From Catenulispora rubra (GTDB lineage: Bacteria; Actinomycetota; Actinomycetes; Streptomycetales; Catenulisporaceae): DNA of 64,000 nucleotides. The stretch's first letter is position 1, and each line of letters opens with the position of its first letter. A program made the position numbers and the translations under genes. The notes under the pieces are model-generated. The model saw only the letters and a program-made list of their open reading frames with translations, did not search any database and was not told the DNA's origin. The stretch spans positions 53,867 through 117,866 of the forward strand of contig NZ_JAACYW010000005.1 in NCBI RefSeq assembly GCF_015356825.1. The letters are read 5' to 3'. Shown in pieces: positions 8,998 through 16,652 of this stretch.

Positions 8998-10062
8998 CTA
9001 TACGAACTGGCTCAGAAAGCGGAGATCGGCGCTGTGCATATGCCGGACGTCGTCGATGCCGTAGCGCATCATGACCAGCCGGTCCAGGCCGACGTTGACG
9101 TAAAAGCCGGTCCACTTTTCGGGGTCCAAGCCGCCGGCACGGAGCACGTTGGGGTGAGGGCTCCCGCCGGGCATGACCTCCAGCCAGCCGACGCCACGGC
9201 AGGTACGACAGCCGTCGCCGCCGCAGACCTGGCATTGCATGTCGATCTCGAAGCCTGGTTCGACGAATGGGAAGAAGCCGGTGCGCATGCGAGTCTTGAC
9301 GGGATGTCCGAAGACTGTGTCCAGGATCGTGTCGACGAGAAACTTCCCGGCGGTCAGCGGTACGTCCTTGTCCACAAGCAGTACCTCGTACTGGAAGAAC
9401 GCGCGTTCGTGGCGAGCGTCCGTGCTCTCGTTGCGGTAGACCCGGCCCGGGTAGACGAACCGGAACGGCGGGGTGTGTGTGCGCATGTACCGGACGCTCG
9501 CGCCCGTCAGGTGGGGTCGCAGGCACAGCCGCTCGGTGCCGTGCTTGCCTTCGGAACTGGCGAGCCAGTAGGTATCCATGCTTTCGCGGGCCGGGTGGTC
9601 GGCGGGGAAGTTCATCGCGTCGAACTCCAGCGCCTCCGAGCTGATCTCGGGGCCTTCGTAGATCTCGAAGTTCAGTTCGGCGAACGCGTCGTTGAGGTCG
9701 TACATCAGCTGAATCGTGGGGTGCAGACTCCCGTTGGACGGCGGCAGGCCCGGGAGGGTGACGTCCAGTGGCACATCCAGCGCCGGTTCTGAGTCGAGCA
9801 GTTCCTCCTCGCGCACCATCAACAGGTCGCTGACCTGGCGCTGGGCGTGGTTCAGCGCCTCGCCTACGGTGCGCCGGGCGTCGGGGTCCAGGCCGCCGAT
9901 CGCCCGACGGAGCAGCATGAGTGATCCGGTCTTCCCTACGGCACCTCGACGGGCGGCATCCAGGTCGGCCAAGGAGGCGGCGCCGTGGATGCCGGATTCG
10001 GCTTCGGTGACGGCGACGGCGATTTGGGACAAGAGATCGGCCCCGGTTGGGGAGGCAGCCAT
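8998..10062 (-). CDS. pheS: Phenylalanyl-tRNA synthetase alpha subunit, divergent paralogue
   Basis: The 354-residue product contains the class II catalytic core: GPEISSEALEFDAMNFPADH, motif 2 around YPGRVYRNES, and motif 3 GLDRLVMMRYGI, ending LRFLSQF. A Cys cluster (CQVCGGDGCRTCRGVGWLE) resembles Firmicute-type PheS rather than typical actinobacterial PheS. The Phe-pocket segment reads GFYVNVG where E. coli PheS, as I recall it, has GFAFGMG; Tyr would then replace Ala294. The N-terminal coiled coil is short. The ATG at 10062 has only a weak GGA upstream, and a strong hairpin (10090-10145) precedes it, hinting at attenuation. It forms an operon with pheT and probably the GNAT gene. Confidence 0.92.
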   Translation of the reverse strand: MAASPTGADLLSQIAVAVTEAESGIHGAASLADLDAARRGAVGKTGSLMLLRRAIGGLDPDARRTVGEALNHAQRQVSDLLMVREEELLDSEPALDVPLDVTLPGLPPSNGSLHPTIQLMYDLNDAFAELNFEIYEGPEISSEALEFDAMNFPADHPARESMDTYWLASSEGKHGTERLCLRPHLTGASVRYMRTHTPPFRFVYPGRVYRNESTDARHERAFFQYEVLLVDKDVPLTAGKFLVDTILDTVFGHPVKTRMRTGFFPFVEPGFEIDMQCQVCGGDGCRTCRGVGWLEVMPGGSPHPNVLRAGGLDPEKWTGFYVNVGLDRLVMMRYGIDDVRHMHSADLRFLSQFV

Positions 10063-10089
10063 GAGTGTCCGTTCTGCAGAAGGAGGTGG

Positions 10090-10145
10090 GTGAAGTGGCG
10101 AGACAGCAGAACGCCCCCGGACGGAGCCGGGGGCGTCGACTTCAC
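10090..10145 (-). promoter_or_regulatory. Hairpin in the pheS leader (attenuator or terminator)
   Basis: Two nested stems occur: outer GTGAAGT (10090-10096) with ACTTCAC (10139-10145), and inner ACGCCCCCGG (10111-10120) with CCGGGGGCGT (10127-10136) around a 6-nt loop. The element overlaps the GNAT stop codon and ends about 27 nt before the pheS start. It could attenuate pheST or terminate the GNAT transcript. There is no long T tract on either strand, and no T-box motif or run of Phe codons was found nearby. Confidence 0.55.
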
Positions 10146-10759
10146 CGCGCTCTTAGCGCTGGAGAGACTTCAGAGCGACACGAGTTGCCCGCCGGCCATC
10201 CGGGGGCTGGTAAATCGGAGCTCGCGCGACTGCATACGCAGATCGTGCCATCTGGTTGCGCAGCGTGCAAGCCAGACGCGCCGGGCCTGGTCAGGTAGCG
10301 GATCAGCCCCCGAGCGCCGGTATGCGAAGTAGCGCAGTTGCGGAAGCCGTGCCGCTCGTAGAAGCGCTGGGCGCGCAGGTTGTCTCCATGGACTTCGAGG
10401 TCCACGACGACACCGGCCAGTTCGGCAAGCGCCACGGTTATCAAGCGGCAAGCGACGCCGCTACCCCAGTAGCTGGGATCGACGTAACAAGACCAGATGC
10501 GGTGCGCAGAGGAGCGTCCGCCAGGCCCGCGGCCCCAGGTCAGATGGCCAACGATTGCATCCCCGACCTCGGCGACGAGGGTCGTGGGCCCATCGATTCC
10601 GGCAAGTCGGATCCGGCGTTGCTGGATCCAGTCCTTCTCGTCGACGCACATGACTCGAGCCCCGTCCGATTCGACGCTCGCCAGCCATGCGGCGATGTGC
10701 GCCGCGGCGATCCCCGGCTCGTCGCCGGCACGTTCCGAACGGATCGTCACATGATCCAT
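10142..10759 (-). CDS. GNAT-family N-acetyltransferase
   Basis: The 205-residue product has the GNAT fold signatures: a beta strand with TTLVAEVGDAIVGHLTW, the acetyl-CoA loop in YVDPSYWGSGVACRLI (motif A), and the C-terminal VHGDNLRAQRFYERHGFR (motif B). Residues after about 155 form a Gly/Pro/Ser-rich tail outside the fold. It is the first gene of the leftward unit GNAT-pheS-pheT, about 60 bp from operator site 3, which it shares with the rightward biosynthetic operon. A role in acylating an amino acid, an aminoacyl nucleotide or a toxic product would fit the neighbours, but this is inference. Confidence 0.82.
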   Translation of the reverse strand: MDHVTIRSERAGDEPGIAAAHIAAWLASVESDGARVMCVDEKDWIQQRRIRLAGIDGPTTLVAEVGDAIVGHLTWGRGPGGRSSAHRIWSCYVDPSYWGSGVACRLITVALAELAGVVVDLEVHGDNLRAQRFYERHGFRNCATSHTGARGLIRYLTRPGASGLHAAQPDGTICVCSRASSDLPAPGWPAGNSCRSEVSPALRAR

Positions 10760-10817
10760 GCCTTCGCCTCCCGCCAGGCAAGTTCACCACGCGCCCCCTT
10801 TCCCCACCTGTGGTCTC

Positions 10818-10844
10818 GATGCGGACAGTTCTGTTGTCCGCATC
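10818..10844. promoter_or_regulatory. Inverted-repeat operator, site 3 (bidirectional promoter)
   Basis: GATGCGGACA, a 7-bp spacer and TGTCCGCATC form a perfect 10-bp-arm inverted repeat. It lies in the 155-bp gap between the leftward GNAT-pheST unit and the rightward operon starting at 10915, so one protein bound here could control both. Sites 1 and 2 share the core and spacer. Confidence 0.7.
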
Positions 10845-10914
10845 CAACCACTTCGCAGCGTGGCAGCGATGTGGCGCTATGGAGTCGAGGCAATCCGAGC
10901 CGAGGAGGTAGGTA

Positions 10915-11589
10915 GTGGCCACCATAGACATCGCCCTGGAGAAGTTCGACACCTCGAAGGACAAGGTCCGGAGGGAGATCCGGGAGGGGTTCTTCCACCC
11001 CGACGGGTCCCTGCGTGTCAGCGAGAGCGAACTGCGCGCCTGGATCGGCGACCGTGCCGTCGACGAGCTCAAGCTCGTTCTGCAGCTGTCGGCCGTGGTT
11101 GCCAAGGCCGGGCACCTTCTGCCCGCCCGCATCCTCGCGCAGGTCACCAACCAGATCGCCGACGAGGCCCGGCACTTCGTCATCCTGCGCGGCCTGGTGC
11201 CGGTCGAGCTCCAGTCGCAGATCGACCAGAAGGTCAGCGAGCTGCCGGCCACGCTGGCCGAGGAACGCGGCTGGCAGCAGCTGCTGGCCGCTGTCGAGGC
11301 CGGGAACCCGTTCGGGGCGCTGCTGGACGTGAACATCGTCCACGAGGGGTACTCGGCCGCGGCGATCGAGGAGCTGGCCGGCGTCCCATTCGACGACATA
11401 CGCCAGGCCTACGCGAAGATCGGCGCCGACGAGGAGCGACACCACGAGACCGGCCGCGAACTGCTGGTCTGGCTCGCCGGCGCGGACGAGCACGCCGGAA
11501 TGGCGGCGGCGACGCTGGAACAGACACAGGACCGGGCTGGAGATGGCACTGCGATGAGCTGGAGCTGGCCCGCCGCGAAGCGGGCGTAG
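10915..11589 (+). CDS. Ferritin-like di-iron protein
   Basis: The 224-residue, mostly helical product has four helices with a plausible di-iron ligand set: Glu in VDELKLVL, DEARH, Glu in VHEGYSA and DEERHH. This is the pattern of ferritin-like oxidases and hydroxylases (MiaE, di-iron N-oxygenases) rather than of iron-storage ferritin. The GTG start at 10915 has GAGGAGG upstream. It opens a tightly packed seven-gene operon and is followed 28 nt later by a PhyH-type oxygenase, so an oxidation of the pathway product is likely. The substrate is unknown. Confidence 0.72.
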   Translation: MATIDIALEKFDTSKDKVRREIREGFFHPDGSLRVSESELRAWIGDRAVDELKLVLQLSAVVAKAGHLLPARILAQVTNQIADEARHFVILRGLVPVELQSQIDQKVSELPATLAEERGWQQLLAAVEAGNPFGALLDVNIVHEGYSAAAIEELAGVPFDDIRQAYAKIGADEERHHETGRELLVWLAGADEHAGMAAATLEQTQDRAGDGTAMSWSWPAAKRA

Positions 11590-11617
11590 CAGAGCACCGA
11601 CCGCGCCGAGGCATGCC

Positions 11618-12343
11618 GTGTTGACCGACGCCCAGCGGCGCTCCTTCTGGTCAAGCGGCTACCTGCCCTTAGGGCAGGTAGCCGCACCGCACCAGGCCAG
11701 AGCGCTCAGACGCGAGTTCGAGAACCTGACGAACCCCGCCCGCCCTGCTGTCCCCGAGGATCACTTGATGCGTTCCCCGGACGGCGGCCACATCCGGGTC
11801 GGGCTCCATCTCTGCCACCTGAGCAGCCTGTTTCGCGCCCTTGCGATTGGCCCCGTCGTCATGGACATGATCGGGAGGCTGTTCGGCGAGGAGCCAGTCG
11901 CTCTCACCAGCCTGGTGTTTAACAAGCCGCCGAGGATCGGCGAGGAGCTGCTGGCCCACCAGGACCTGGCGTACTACCCGTACCTCGGCGCCGACGACCT
12001 GATCACCTGCTGGATCGCCTTGGACGACGTCGACCTCGCCAACGGCGCCGTGCAGTATCTGCCGGGCACTCACCGCACTGCAATCAAGCACGAGACGACT
12101 GGACGGCAGCAAGCCCTCGCGATCAACCCTGCGTCGATCGATGAAGCTAACGCGGTGTCAGTGCCGCTCACCGTTGGGGAGGCGGTCGCGCACCATGGGC
12201 TGACAGTGCATCGCAGCGCCCCGAACACCAGCTCGCGGCCTCGGCTGGGTGCGGCGATCCTCTATATCCGAGCCAGCACGACGGTGAGCGCGGCGGACTT
12301 CCCGTATCCGGCACTCACACGCGAGGCGGAGGACCGAGCGTGA
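11618..12343 (+). CDS. PhyH-family Fe(II)/2-oxoglutarate dioxygenase (first copy)
   Basis: The 241-residue product shows the metal triad of phytanoyl-CoA dioxygenase-like enzymes: HQD in LAHQDLAYYPYL, and a distal His in the VAHHGLTVHRS region, followed by Arg in SSRPRLG that would bind 2-oxoglutarate. FNKPPRIGEELLAHQD resembles the substrate loop of EctD-like hydroxylases. The GTG start at 11618 has GAGG 9 nt upstream. Its last codons overlap the next gene by 4 nt. It probably hydroxylates a small molecule or carrier-bound amino acid; which one is unknown. Confidence 0.82.
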   Translation: MLTDAQRRSFWSSGYLPLGQVAAPHQARALRREFENLTNPARPAVPEDHLMRSPDGGHIRVGLHLCHLSSLFRALAIGPVVMDMIGRLFGEEPVALTSLVFNKPPRIGEELLAHQDLAYYPYLGADDLITCWIALDDVDLANGAVQYLPGTHRTAIKHETTGRQQALAINPASIDEANAVSVPLTVGEAVAHHGLTVHRSAPNTSSRPRLGAAILYIRASTTVSAADFPYPALTREAEDRA

Positions 12344-13161
12344 GCGCAGTGCTCGAACTACTGGACAGCACGGCGCTGATCCCTTTTTGGGCCAGAGCAC
12401 ATGACGCAGCACTTGAAGAGCCCATCCTCGGCGACACGACGGCTTTGGACATGGCCGCCATGGTCCGGCAGCGTTTCGCCGAGCCGCCGGTGCCCACGAT
12501 CACCCGAGTCGGCTGCTGCCTGCGGAATTTGGCCATGGACTGGTGGCTGTGCCAGCTCGTCGAGCGGCAGCAAGTCGAGACGACCGTCGTCATCGGGGCC
12601 GGACTCGATACCCGCCGCCAACGGCTTCCCGAACTCAACAGCAGGTTTGTCGAGGTCGACAGCGCGGCGATCATCGAGCTGCGGGACCGGTGGATCCCGG
12701 CGGCTGGTGCCACGCGGCTCGCTGGCGACGGTCTCCACGTCGACACATGGCTGCGCACGACCAACGCAGCCGAACCGGCCAGCGTCGCGATCGTCCTTGA
12801 AGGAGTGCTCGCCTACCAGCAGCCCGAACGGGTCGCACGATTCCTCGGCGACATCCGCGAGCACCTGCCCGGCGCGTATCTGCTCTTCGACAGCCCCTCC
12901 CCCATCTCCGCACGCAGCGCCAACCGGCCGCAGCCCGGCCGGGAGGCACGCCCCGCGTACAACTGGGCGCCCTGGAGCACGAGCCGCCTGGGCGACCGCA
13001 AGGACCGGCTAATGATCATCGAGGAGAAGGGATTCATGGACTTTCCGCGCGCAATGACAAGCTGCTTCAGCAGGCGCGACCGCATCATCCACACGCTGCC
13101 CTTGCTCCGGCGCTCCTACCGTATGACTCTGGCCCGAGTCCCGGGCGGTGCCGGAGCATGA
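12340..13161 (+). CDS. SAM-dependent O-methyltransferase, LCM/TcmP-type (COG3315)
   Basis: The 273-residue product belongs to the leucine carboxyl methyltransferase/TcmP group, shown by VVIGAGLDTRRQRL (SAM-binding motif I), the acidic residue in FVEVDSAAI, and VAIVLEGVLAYQQPE. Members methylate carboxylates or phenols in natural-product pathways. The GTG at 12340 overlaps the stop of the PhyH gene, and its own end overlaps the next start by 4 nt. The placement suggests a tailoring step in the pathway encoded by this operon. Confidence 0.85.
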   Translation: MSAVLELLDSTALIPFWARAHDAALEEPILGDTTALDMAAMVRQRFAEPPVPTITRVGCCLRNLAMDWWLCQLVERQQVETTVVIGAGLDTRRQRLPELNSRFVEVDSAAIIELRDRWIPAAGATRLAGDGLHVDTWLRTTNAAEPASVAIVLEGVLAYQQPERVARFLGDIREHLPGAYLLFDSPSPISARSANRPQPGREARPAYNWAPWSTSRLGDRKDRLMIIEEKGFMDFPRAMTSCFSRRDRIIHTLPLLRRSYRMTLARVPGGAGA

Positions 13162-14168
13162 CCATTCGGGCCGCGATCGCCGAAGCAGAGCGGTTACTCG
13201 GGCTTGGCCACGCCGGCAGCGCCATCGAGGTCTTGACTACTGCCCGCGCGATAGCCGCGCCGAACGTAGACCGTTACGCCCTCGGGGAGGCGCTACTGCG
13301 TGCCTCGAACTGTCAGGCCGGCTGGGACTTGTACGATCTGCACCCCTCCAGGACCGTGGACCGGCTTCCCATCGGCCAGCGGTGGGACGGCAAGCCTTGT
13401 GCCAAGTTGGTGCTCATCGCCGAGCAGGGGTTTGGCGACGCGATCCAGTTCCTGCGCTTCGTCCCGTACGCCGCCGCGCACGTGGACCAGGTCGTTCTGG
13501 CAGTCCACGACGAATTGCTCTCGGCGATCCGGACATCACCGCTACTCACCGGGATCGAGATCATCGCAAAGTCGCATGCACGAACAGTCACCTGGCCGCC
13601 GAATGCCCGGTGGGAGAGGTTGATGTCGTTGCCAAAGCACATGGACAAGCTGGCGGTCGCGATGCCGATCGCCGGCTACCTCAACGGTTCGACATCGCCA
13701 CTCTCAGTCTCCTCCGCACCACAGGGGATGTGGAATGTGGGAGTCGCATGGCGAAGTACCCCACGTCATGGGTTCTCGAACCGCTCCATCCCGCGCAAGG
13801 TCGCCACACAGCTCGCCGCGACTGGCCGTCTGCGCCCCATCGTCCTGCATCGGGACCAAGACCTAGGCAGCCTGCCGTGGGGCGCCGTCAGCGTCGGCAT
13901 CCGTGACTTCGCGGACACCGCCGCGGTCATCGCTCAGTGCCGCTACGTCGTGACCTCGGACACCGTCACGGCGCACCTAGCGCCTGCGCTCGGAGTCCCG
14001 ACAATCATCTGCCTGCGGCATCTGCCCGACTGGCGCTGGGGTGCGCCTGCATCCCCGACGAACTGGTACGACAGCGCTCGCCTCATGTTCCAGAAGGGAG
14101 ATGAACAGTGGCCACCAGTCTTGGAGGAAGCGGTCCGCGCCGTGCTGACCGCGATGGAGAAACAGTGA
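13158..14168 (+). CDS. TPR-associated GT9-like glycosyltransferase
   Basis: The 336-residue product resembles the glycosyltransferases fused to TPR repeats in glycan clusters. A short N-terminal helical segment is followed by GWDLYDLHPS, RWDGKPC, LVLIAEQGFGDAIQFLRFVP (GT-B N-domain) and, in the C-domain, YVVTSDTVTAHLAPALGVPT, a GT9-like nucleotide-sugar-binding stretch. Most TPR copies seen in relatives are missing. The donor and acceptor are unknown. It starts inside the methyltransferase stop (4-nt overlap) and overlaps the DUF4254 gene, a partner typical of such loci. Confidence 0.78.
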   Translation: MTIRAAIAEAERLLGLGHAGSAIEVLTTARAIAAPNVDRYALGEALLRASNCQAGWDLYDLHPSRTVDRLPIGQRWDGKPCAKLVLIAEQGFGDAIQFLRFVPYAAAHVDQVVLAVHDELLSAIRTSPLLTGIEIIAKSHARTVTWPPNARWERLMSLPKHMDKLAVAMPIAGYLNGSTSPLSVSSAPQGMWNVGVAWRSTPRHGFSNRSIPRKVATQLAATGRLRPIVLHRDQDLGSLPWGAVSVGIRDFADTAAVIAQCRYVVTSDTVTAHLAPALGVPTIICLRHLPDWRWGAPASPTNWYDSARLMFQKGDEQWPPVLEEAVRAVLTAMEKQ

Positions 14169-14659
14169 CTGACCCAGACAGGCCTCTGGAGTTGGCCCTG
14201 CGCCTCGCCGACGCTGCCGGCTGTGCAGCCGAGCAAGTCCACGCTTTGCACGCGCTGCATGCCCGCCAGTGGACGTTGGAGGACCTGACGCGGGGAGAAG
14301 ACAAGTCGATCGGCCAGATCGCGTCGGCCAAGCGTGAAATCGACGCCAGCAACAGCCGCCGGCATCGGCTCATCGATCAGATCGATGGGCACGGTCTGAA
14401 CGCGGCGTCGGCTCACCGCTTGTACTCCGAGACCGTCGGTGAGCTGATCGACCGTCTTCTCATCCTGGAACTGAAGCAACACGCCCTGCGTAGACGCGAG
14501 GACACGGCGGCAGTTGATGAGTCGGCGGAGCTCAATCGACACCTGGCTGAACTAGTCAACGAACTCGTCGCGGATCTCGCCGCAGGCCGAGCGAAGCTGC
14601 CGCCCAGGTTCGGGGTGAAGGTATACCAACAGCAACGCGACGTCGGCGCCGCAGCATGA
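14165..14659 (+). CDS. DUF4254 family protein
   Basis: The 164-residue product matches DUF4254: HARQWTLEDLTRGED, AKREIDASNSRRHRLIDQID, and the characteristic SETVGELIDRLLILELK near the C-terminal half. It is helical and soluble with no transmembrane segment. The family has no firm biochemical role but sits next to TPR/GT9 glycosyltransferases in surface-glycan clusters, as here. The GTG at 14165 overlaps the previous stop by 4 nt; an ATG at 14108 lies in frame but inside the glycosyltransferase gene. The 3' end overlaps the next gene by 4 nt. Confidence 0.75.
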   Translation: MTDPDRPLELALRLADAAGCAAEQVHALHALHARQWTLEDLTRGEDKSIGQIASAKREIDASNSRRHRLIDQIDGHGLNAASAHRLYSETVGELIDRLLILELKQHALRRREDTAAVDESAELNRHLAELVNELVADLAAGRAKLPPRFGVKVYQQQRDVGAAA

Positions 14660-15372
14660 CTCTCACACCGGAGACCGGACTACGTCCCGCCATGGACTCC
14701 TTTCATGAGCACGGATTTGTCGTCCTGCGGAACATCATCGACAGCGTTCACGTCAGCAACGTGCGTAGTCGGCTCGAAGCGCTCCTCGGCCCCGTTTCTG
14801 CCCCCCAACCAGCGCAAGAAATTCTTCCGCGCATCGTCGAACTCGACCCGGGTTTCATTGACCTGGCGGTGAGCAGCGAGTTGTTGACCATGGCGTCGGG
14901 CCTTCTCAGGACGTCTCCGCTACTCGCCTGCTCGTACGGACATCGCAAGGCGCCCCAGACGCCAGCGCACACGGGCCCACACTCAGATGTCGCCCATCTG
15001 CAGGGGATTCCGCATCACGCCTCTCTGGTGATGATCAAGGCTGTGGTTGCCCTGACGACGGTCGGTCCGGACAGCGGCCCTACCGAAGTACTCCCGGGTT
15101 CGCATCGGGGAGATGGCGCTGAGGAGCCGATCCGGGTGACGCTGGACGCTGGCGACGTACTGCTGTTCCACGCCAACCTCCAACACACTGCCACCGCCAA
15201 CGCATCCTCCGAGAGCCGGTTGGGCCTGTGGTTCGTCTTCGCGCAGCCTTGGATGCGGATCTTCCCGGGCTACGAGTTCGGTGCCGACTTCCTCGCCGCC
15301 CAACGTCCACGGATCGCCGCCGATCCGCAGCTTCGTCACCTGTTCGGACTCGCGGATCCCTACGCGACCTGA
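14656..15372 (+). CDS. PhyH-family dioxygenase (second copy)
   Basis: The 238-residue product is a second phytanoyl-CoA dioxygenase-like enzyme. HSD (GPHSDVAHLQG) and the distal His in LLFHANLQHTATAN supply the Fe(II) ligands, and Arg in SESRLGLWF would hold 2-oxoglutarate; TEVLPGSHRGD is the usual PhyH loop. It differs clearly from the copy at 11618, so two separate oxidations are likely. The ATG overlaps the DUF4254 stop by 4 nt. Confidence 0.85.
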   Translation: MTLTPETGLRPAMDSFHEHGFVVLRNIIDSVHVSNVRSRLEALLGPVSAPQPAQEILPRIVELDPGFIDLAVSSELLTMASGLLRTSPLLACSYGHRKAPQTPAHTGPHSDVAHLQGIPHHASLVMIKAVVALTTVGPDSGPTEVLPGSHRGDGAEEPIRVTLDAGDVLLFHANLQHTATANASSESRLGLWFVFAQPWMRIFPGYEFGADFLAAQRPRIAADPQLRHLFGLADPYAT

Positions 15373-15400
15373 AGCATGCACAACCCCTCGGAGGCAATCC

Positions 15401-16444
15401 ATGCCGTTTGGCAGCGAAGTCACCACCATCGCGTTCCACCTGCCACAGTTCCATCCGACTCCGGAGAACGATCGGTGGTGGGAACCCGGCTTCACCGAAT
15501 GGACGCTGACCTCACGAGCAAAGCGGCTGTTCCGCGGCCACGCGCAACCGCGACATCCAGGAAGGCTCGGCTTCTACGACCTCCGCCTCGCCGAGGCCCG
15601 TGACGCACAAGGTCGACTCGCAGCTCAGTACGGCGTCGACGTGTTCTGCTATTGGCACTACTGGTTCGGCGACGGTGTCCGGTTCCTCGCCGAGGTGGTG
15701 GACGCCGTTGTCGAAACCGGCCACCCATCGAACGGATTCTGCCTCGGCTGGGCGAACGAGGATCTGACGGCAACGTGGCGGGGCCTGCCCGGTTCTGTTT
15801 TGCAGAAACAGACGTACCCGAGCGCCGACGACGACCTGAAGCACTTCGATGCAGTCGAGGCTGCGTTCCACAACCCGCGCTACCTTCGCGTCGACGGTAA
15901 GCCGCTGTTCTACATTTACCGCCCCGTCGACCATCCGGACCTTGCTGGCTTCATCGAACGGTGGCGCGAGCGGGCAAAATCCTCGGGCCTCGCTGGCATC
16001 TACTTTGTCGCAGAAGCAACCGAGGGCAACCTGACGCAGCTGAGCTGCGATATCGACTCTGTTGTCGTGGTCGACTGGACACGAGCGTTCCGGTCCGGCG
16101 ACCGTATCCGCCGGCCACGACGAGGCCCGCTGCGCGAGTCGTACGCACGGGCCGCAACGCGCTTCCCCGGCCTGGTCGGCCCGGTGAGCAAAACCACGTT
16201 CCCCTGCGTCCTCACTGGATGGGACAACACTCCACGCCACGGCCGGGCCGGCGTCGTGCTGACCGGCCGCACTCCTACGTTGTTCGCAGATCAAGTGCGG
16301 TCAGCACTCAAGCTCGTCTCCGAACCACCGCTGCTATTCATCAAGTCATGGAACGAGTGGTCGGAAGGGAACTACCTGGAGCCAGACGATGAGAATGACA
16401 CGCAGTACCTGGAAATGCTCGCATCGGCCTTTCTGGAACCATGA
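15401..16444 (+). CDS. GH99-like / WbsX family protein
   Basis: The 347-residue product belongs to the WbsX/GH99-like family of polysaccharide clusters: VTTIAFHLPQFHP, WWEPGFTEW, YGVDVFCYWHYWFG, LGWANEDLTATW, PLFYIYRPVDHP, and a C-terminal FIKSWNEWSEGNYLEPD. Such proteins are thought to act on glycans, with activity largely unproven. The ATG at 15401 follows GGAGG by 6 nt and lies 28 nt after the PhyH gene. It is the last gene of the operon; about 200 bp without a supported gene follow before the convergent gene ending at 16653. Confidence 0.82.
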   Translation: MPFGSEVTTIAFHLPQFHPTPENDRWWEPGFTEWTLTSRAKRLFRGHAQPRHPGRLGFYDLRLAEARDAQGRLAAQYGVDVFCYWHYWFGDGVRFLAEVVDAVVETGHPSNGFCLGWANEDLTATWRGLPGSVLQKQTYPSADDDLKHFDAVEAAFHNPRYLRVDGKPLFYIYRPVDHPDLAGFIERWRERAKSSGLAGIYFVAEATEGNLTQLSCDIDSVVVVDWTRAFRSGDRIRRPRRGPLRESYARAATRFPGLVGPVSKTTFPCVLTGWDNTPRHGRAGVVLTGRTPTLFADQVRSALKLVSEPPLLFIKSWNEWSEGNYLEPDDENDTQYLEMLASAFLEP

Positions 16445-16652
16445 GCCCAATGGTCTCCTGCTGATTGCACCGGTTTGAAGTGGCTCTGGCCCACATTCCG
16501 CGAAGAGGCAGGCGCAGTCGAGCGGCCTTTTCTCTCGAGCAGGGCTCCAGCCTCGCGCCGGCTCGCCTTGATGACGGTACCTTTATGGAAAGTGGACCAG
16601 AACCGCGTAAGACCGCTACAAACGACGGATACGAGGACCGCAGGTATGGACT

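Noticed and set aside
8984..9526. N-terminal extension of pheT by 181 codons
   Set aside because: It lies over the pheS gene in another frame; the true pheT start (MKISLEW) is at 8983.
10078..10090. Anti-Shine-Dalgarno-like CACCTCCTTCT on the minus strand before pheS
   Set aside because: It is just the complement of a GGAGG-like stretch on the plus strand; no gene starts there in the plus direction and no sequestration partner is evident.
10758..11624. Long plus-strand frame of 288 codons overlapping the di-iron gene
   Set aside because: It is a shadow frame rich in Arg and Gly; the di-iron protein in the other frame has ligand motifs and a strong ribosome site.
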